From UBA5009 sp038043185 (GTDB taxonomy: Bacteria > Bdellovibrionota > Bdellovibrionia > Bdellovibrionales > Bdellovibrionaceae), in NCBI GenBank assembly GCA_038043185.1, contig JBBTCO010000009.1:33551-97550 (forward strand): 64,000 nt of DNA, given 5' to 3'. Below, one piece after another: positions 60,749 through 64,000 of this stretch. Made by a program: the position numbers and the translations under genes. The stretch's first letter is position 1; each line of letters starts with the position of its first letter. Under the pieces are notes generated by a model. That model was not told the origin of the DNA. It worked only from the letters and a program-made list of their open reading frames with translations, and searched no databases.

Positions 60749-61714
60749 TTAGCGCGCCGCCAATCCGGTGGAATCTTTATACCAACAGGACGGACGAGCC
60801 CCTGGAGCCATTTTATTTACGCATGCTCCTTGATTTGGATTCGTTGCGCTAAAGGGAATCCTTGGATCAGCTGTACAAGCAGCACCAGCAGCATAAGTAT
60901 CCAATCGACACTGCGCTTTTGGATGTGATTCAAATGTTGTCTCTACCACGCTTTTATCTTTTAAAATAAAGCTCAATTGTCTTGGATCAGTTCCATTCAG
61001 AGATCCAAGAACTTGTGCCAAAGAAAGCCCCGCTAAAGAACTTCTCATGCAATAGATTGCCGAGACATTATTTCCAAAACTGTTTAAGCAAGGTTTTTGA
61101 ACTTCTTGTGGAATTCGATTTTTATTCGCCCAAGCCCAATTTTCGTTCGTCTTTGGAGTTAAGGCGCTGTAAATCAGTCGCATGCATTTCGCCGATGCAA
61201 AATAATCTGATTGTCCTTCTGTCGCCATAACACTTGTGTTCTTTTCATATCGTGGATATCCGCCAATGTGATGACCAATTTCATGACAAATGACTAACAT
61301 CAACCCTTCAGCCGTCATTAATGGATGTCGACCTAAGCCGCCATAAATTTCAACATATCGGTCCGAGTTCCCGGCGGCAGCACTTCCTTTAGAACAAGGA
61401 GCTCCGATCGATGCGCAGGCATTAACCGTGTCGTCATTCCAACGGTCGGCAATATAAAATCGACCTGCTCCTAAAGATTGAAAGATCGGTTTATAAACAC
61501 TTTCAGCCGCATCCAAAATTTTTCTAAATTGAGGACGACTAATTTGTCGGCCGTCATTTTTAATTGGAAAGCGCAGTTTATTCGCAGGGAAAAAATTGCA
61601 GAGCGGGCTGTTTTCGTTTTTGCTCTGTAAATAATTGGAAGATACCGTTGAATTTTTTGTTGTCGTTACCGCCATCAGCAACAAAACAGATACAAGTGAT
61701 ACTAATATTTTCAT
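60749..61714 (-). CDS. Gluzincin-like secreted metalloprotein
   Basis: 321 residues from 61714, chosen because GGGAGGGGCAGAGT precedes the ATG. Signal peptide to about residue 20. Zinc motif H144-E145-x-x-H148 (VICHEIGHHIGG), and an acidic segment TEGQSDYFASAKC some 18 residues later that could supply the third ligand as in gluzincins. Many Cys (ten or more) suggest disulfides. I do not recognise the specific family. A secreted protease is the best reading. Confidence 0.75.
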   Translation of the reverse strand: MKILVSLVSVLLLMAVTTTKNSTVSSNYLQSKNENSPLCNFFPANKLRFPIKNDGRQISRPQFRKILDAAESVYKPIFQSLGAGRFYIADRWNDDTVNACASIGAPCSKGSAAAGNSDRYVEIYGGLGRHPLMTAEGLMLVICHEIGHHIGGYPRYEKNTSVMATEGQSDYFASAKCMRLIYSALTPKTNENWAWANKNRIPQEVQKPCLNSFGNNVSAIYCMRSSLAGLSLAQVLGSLNGTDPRQLSFILKDKSVVETTFESHPKAQCRLDTYAAGAACTADPRIPFSATNPNQGACVNKMAPGARPSCWYKDSTGLAAR

Positions 61715-61864
61715 ACTCTGCCCCTCCCGAGCTGAGACGGGTCTAAAATGGATAGTAATATGGGGCAACATAATAAAATTTATGCAGTCGATAAGTCAAA
61801 ACGCCTGACGAGTCTTTTTGCGGAAAAACCGTAGAAAAAATTCATGATTCCAGGGCGTACTGCT

Positions 61865-62935
61865 CTATTGAAGGCCTTGGACGTGACCATCTACTTGAGA
61901 ATAATTCAGGCCAAACCATTCCATAACGGTGGGATGAACATCCATATGACTTACGGGGTATTTTAAATTTGATAATTTGTGATCAGAACCAACGACAGCA
62001 ACAACAAAAGGAATAACTTCATCTTCATCAAACATTCTTCCGTGGTTCCCCCAAAATAAAAGGCGATGCCCCCCGTGGTCTGACGTCAATAGAATAAGCC
62101 ATTCTTCATTGAAGTTATCTGCTCTTTTTTTAATCGCATTTAAAATTGTTCCAATTTGAGCATCTGCAGTTGAAATGGCTTGAAGATATTTGTCGTTGTT
62201 ATCGAATCCATGAGAGTGCCCGACCGTATCGATCATATCATAGACGCCCATGGTGATATCAAAGCTGGAATCATTGACCCGATCAGTAAACCATTTAGTC
62301 AGCAGATTGTCGCGATTGGGATCCGTGCTGTTAAATGATTGTCGGTTGTCCAAGTTGCAACTTTGCGTGGCCTCGGCCGCTACATTTGGTCCTCGCTGTT
62401 GGTATCCGCATTCATAGTCAGTCACACCAAAATAAGATTTATCTTTTTTACGAGAAGTTAAAAAGGCACCCACTCCGGCGGCGGCAGTTTTCAGTCCATT
62501 CTTTTTAGCGCGCATGAAAAGGGATGGAAATTGTTTTGTGGATTCACTAAAGGCTCGCAGCGAATCATCGTCATTGTCTTTCACGCCATGCCGAAGAGTA
62601 TCTACTCCGGTTAGAACAGAAGCCCATCCTGGCCCGGTAAGCCAATAATAATCTAAACCTACACTGTGGCCGCTGTGGGTTCTTGCACAGCGATCATCTT
62701 GATCGCTTTCACAGATGGTGAATTTACCCGAAGTCATCAGGTTGCGTAAATAAGGCGCCTTATTTTGCGTCCACACACGATGGTGAAGTTGATTTCCAGT
62801 TGTTCCATCTAAGCCGATAATAGCGACACGTCGACGCTTCATCGTATTGGAAAAGATCTCGGATTGCGCGGTGTTTGCAAACGTAATTGATAAAATTATT
62901 GCTGCGATCAATCGGATTTTTTTTAAAGTGGGCAT
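61865..62935 (-). CDS. Alkaline-phosphatase-fold hydrolase, secreted
   Basis: 356 residues with signal peptide (ending ANTAQSE). The fold starts VAIIGLDGTTGNQLHHRVW and continues TGPGWASVLTGVDTLRHGVKDN (nucleophile region), YDMIDTVGHSHGF and LLTSDHGGHRLLFWGNHGRM (metal sites). It resembles type I phosphodiesterase/sulfatase enzymes. No strong ribosome binding site is seen. It is divergent from the matrixin-like gene. Confidence 0.85.
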   Translation of the reverse strand: MPTLKKIRLIAAIILSITFANTAQSEIFSNTMKRRRVAIIGLDGTTGNQLHHRVWTQNKAPYLRNLMTSGKFTICESDQDDRCARTHSGHSVGLDYYWLTGPGWASVLTGVDTLRHGVKDNDDDSLRAFSESTKQFPSLFMRAKKNGLKTAAAGVGAFLTSRKKDKSYFGVTDYECGYQQRGPNVAAEATQSCNLDNRQSFNSTDPNRDNLLTKWFTDRVNDSSFDITMGVYDMIDTVGHSHGFDNNDKYLQAISTADAQIGTILNAIKKRADNFNEEWLILLTSDHGGHRLLFWGNHGRMFDEDEVIPFVVAVVGSDHKLSNLKYPVSHMDVHPTVMEWFGLNYSQVDGHVQGLQ

Positions 62936-63069
62936 TGTTTATATTCGCCGCGGAAAGGGGCCACCAGCAAGAAAAGCAGAAAAAGTAGGCCTTTTGGCTT
63001 GTCCTTTGGTCATAAGCTTTGGACCTTTGCCTAGCATGCAAGATTGATTTTCGTTGTTATTGTAATCGC

Positions 63070-63999
63070 ATGAATAAAATATATTTTTTAAATTTCGTTT
63101 TTGTTTTATTGCCACTCTCTTGGGCTCATGGGGCCGTCACTGAAAAAGCACAACTTTTTTTCGAACCCGTACTGTCTGTTTGCCAAAAAGAGAATAGCGG
63201 ATTTTTAGAATGCAAAGTCACTCAAAATGACTTTGAACCTGAGCTCGAAATTTCGCTGGAAAAAATTGGGCAAATTAATGAATTGGAAGTTTGGAAAGGG
63301 CAGTACGCTCAAAAAATTTCTTTGGACGCACATAGCGCCGAGTTTCAGGTCATTTTTAAAATGCAACGAGATCTTGAAACGAATCACAAAGAATATGAGT
63401 TGGTTTTTCAAATCAATGATCAAGTTGGCGGCAACTCAACCTCTACTGTTACAGTTGATAGTTTAGAAAAATTAAATTTTACAAAAATCAATTTACCCGA
63501 AATCAAATCTGATAATAAAGTTTATTTGATTTCTTTAAGCTATGGACCAGCCTCAGAGAGCCCGTATTTAATTGGCGATCTGGCTTTTGACAAAATGGAT
63601 TTGCCTGCAGATGAGGATATAAGGGCTTCTCGTCCGCTTAAGGTGGATCTTTGGGAGGATGGGGTTTTGCCAATTGTTTTTAAGAAAGGAACAAGCCAAA
63701 AAACCATCGATTTAATTTGGGCAGCCTGTAAAGAGTGGAGTGCTGCGGCCAATGTAAAGTGTATTCCTGGTCCCTATAAAAATCGTAAGCTTGTTGTTTC
63801 TGGGAAATATTTAGGAATTGATGGTGGTTGCTGGTCGATGTTGGGTCAATCCGCGTATTTTTTATGGGTGAAACGACGTATGAATATCGGAAAGGGTTGT
63901 GAATTCTATGCCACTGTCTTGCATGAGCTCGGGCACGCTTTGGGCATCGGTCAATGCTGTCAGGTTAGCGGTTATTTTTTCTTTTTAATCCTCTTCTAA
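63070..63999 (+). CDS. Matrixin-like zinc metalloprotease, C-terminus broken
   Basis: 309 residues from 63070, with signal peptide MNKIYFLNFVFVLLPLSWAHG. A long N-terminal beta domain precedes a catalytic domain (VDLWEDGVLPIVFKKGTSQK, IDLIWAACKEWSAAANVKC). The zinc motif is HELGHALGIG at 285-294, but the next residue is Gln instead of the third His, and the chain then ends in QCCQVSGYFFFLILF, unlike matrixins. The frame stops only at the window edge (63997-63999). A frameshift, insertion, or assembly artefact at the end is likely. Confidence 0.7.
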   Translation: MNKIYFLNFVFVLLPLSWAHGAVTEKAQLFFEPVLSVCQKENSGFLECKVTQNDFEPELEISLEKIGQINELEVWKGQYAQKISLDAHSAEFQVIFKMQRDLETNHKEYELVFQINDQVGGNSTSTVTVDSLEKLNFTKINLPEIKSDNKVYLISLSYGPASESPYLIGDLAFDKMDLPADEDIRASRPLKVDLWEDGVLPIVFKKGTSQKTIDLIWAACKEWSAAANVKCIPGPYKNRKLVVSGKYLGIDGGCWSMLGQSAYFLWVKRRMNIGKGCEFYATVLHELGHALGIGQCCQVSGYFFFLILF

Positions 64000-64000
64000 G

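Overview
The window looks like a piece of a Bdellovibrionota chromosome (Bdellovibrio-like, formerly Deltaproteobacteria). This is inferred from family content and not from a marker-gene tree. The clues are an AT-rich genome packed with lipoproteins and secreted proteins (one with the lipobox context SYQNC), a TIGR02147-type regulator paired with a secreted protein, an OMP_myx_plus-type barrel in a gliding-type operon, several FecR, TPR and CHASE2 envelope proteins, and many exported hydrolases. It is scaffolded: a 100-N gap lies at 12907-13006, entered from the left by 28-bp tandem repeats. There is one tRNA (initiator tRNA-fMet, 57320-57396), and no transposase gene, rRNA, CRISPR array or prophage.

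Layout. 0.1-6.2 kb: a secreted lectin-fold-like protein, an aldo/keto reductase, a D-lactate dehydrogenase, an outer-membrane barrel and an exported FAD amine-oxidase-like enzyme. The last two genes are separated by a MITE/REP-like element with exact 28-bp inverted ends. 6.5-9.2 kb: a small secreted protein, a protein with five exact 26-residue Cys repeats, and a reduced PqiA/PqiB (MCE) pair. 9.3-13.5 kb: an Ig-like/FN3 lipoprotein, a dienoyl-CoA-reductase-type flavoenzyme, and the gap with a partial membrane protein. 13.6-20.8 kb: a FecR-domain protein, a TPR plus beta-barrel protein, a lipoprotein and a CHASE2 adenylate cyclase.

21.3-31.5 kb: the most striking block, a 10.2-kb operon on the minus strand. 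In transcription order it encodes one TolQ/ExbB-type motor protein, two TolR/ExbD proteins, a 990-residue TPR protein, a small exported protein, a TonB/AgmX-like connector, an Ig-like lipoprotein, an OMP_myx_plus-type barrel, a small TPR protein and a VWA-domain lipoprotein. This composition resembles the Agl-Glt gliding machine of Myxococcus, including a CglB-like VWA surface lipoprotein.

31.8-38.4 kb: a LysR regulator divergent from an HPF-like protein, a glutathione transferase, an ABC-F ATPase carrying a REP-like sequence in frame, a C11 peptidase, a small secreted protein and a scramblase-like protein. 38.5-47.0 kb: a glycine-zipper protein with three Cys repeats, a DUF1653-GNAT fusion, a small HTH protein, a PAP2/CorA/unknown gene run, an exported phosphodiesterase-type enzyme, a PAS-like protein and an anchored barrel. 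47.2-52.6 kb: a 993-residue propeller-like lipoprotein, then the TIGR02147 regulator and secreted proteins. 52.7-57.2 kb: sulfide:quinone oxidoreductase translationally coupled to a YeiH-type permease, and a convergent three-gene operon with a methyltransferase. 57.3-64.0 kb: tRNA-fMet and a run of exported enzymes: a NadD-like nucleotidyltransferase fold with a signal peptide, an M13 peptidase, a gluzincin-like protein, an alkaline-phosphatase-fold enzyme, and a matrixin-like protease whose zinc motif breaks off at the window end.

Taken together, the region serves the cell envelope and the outside world: motility, envelope sensing, lipid handling and secreted hydrolysis. This would fit a predatory or surface-gliding lifestyle, but the sequence does not prove it.
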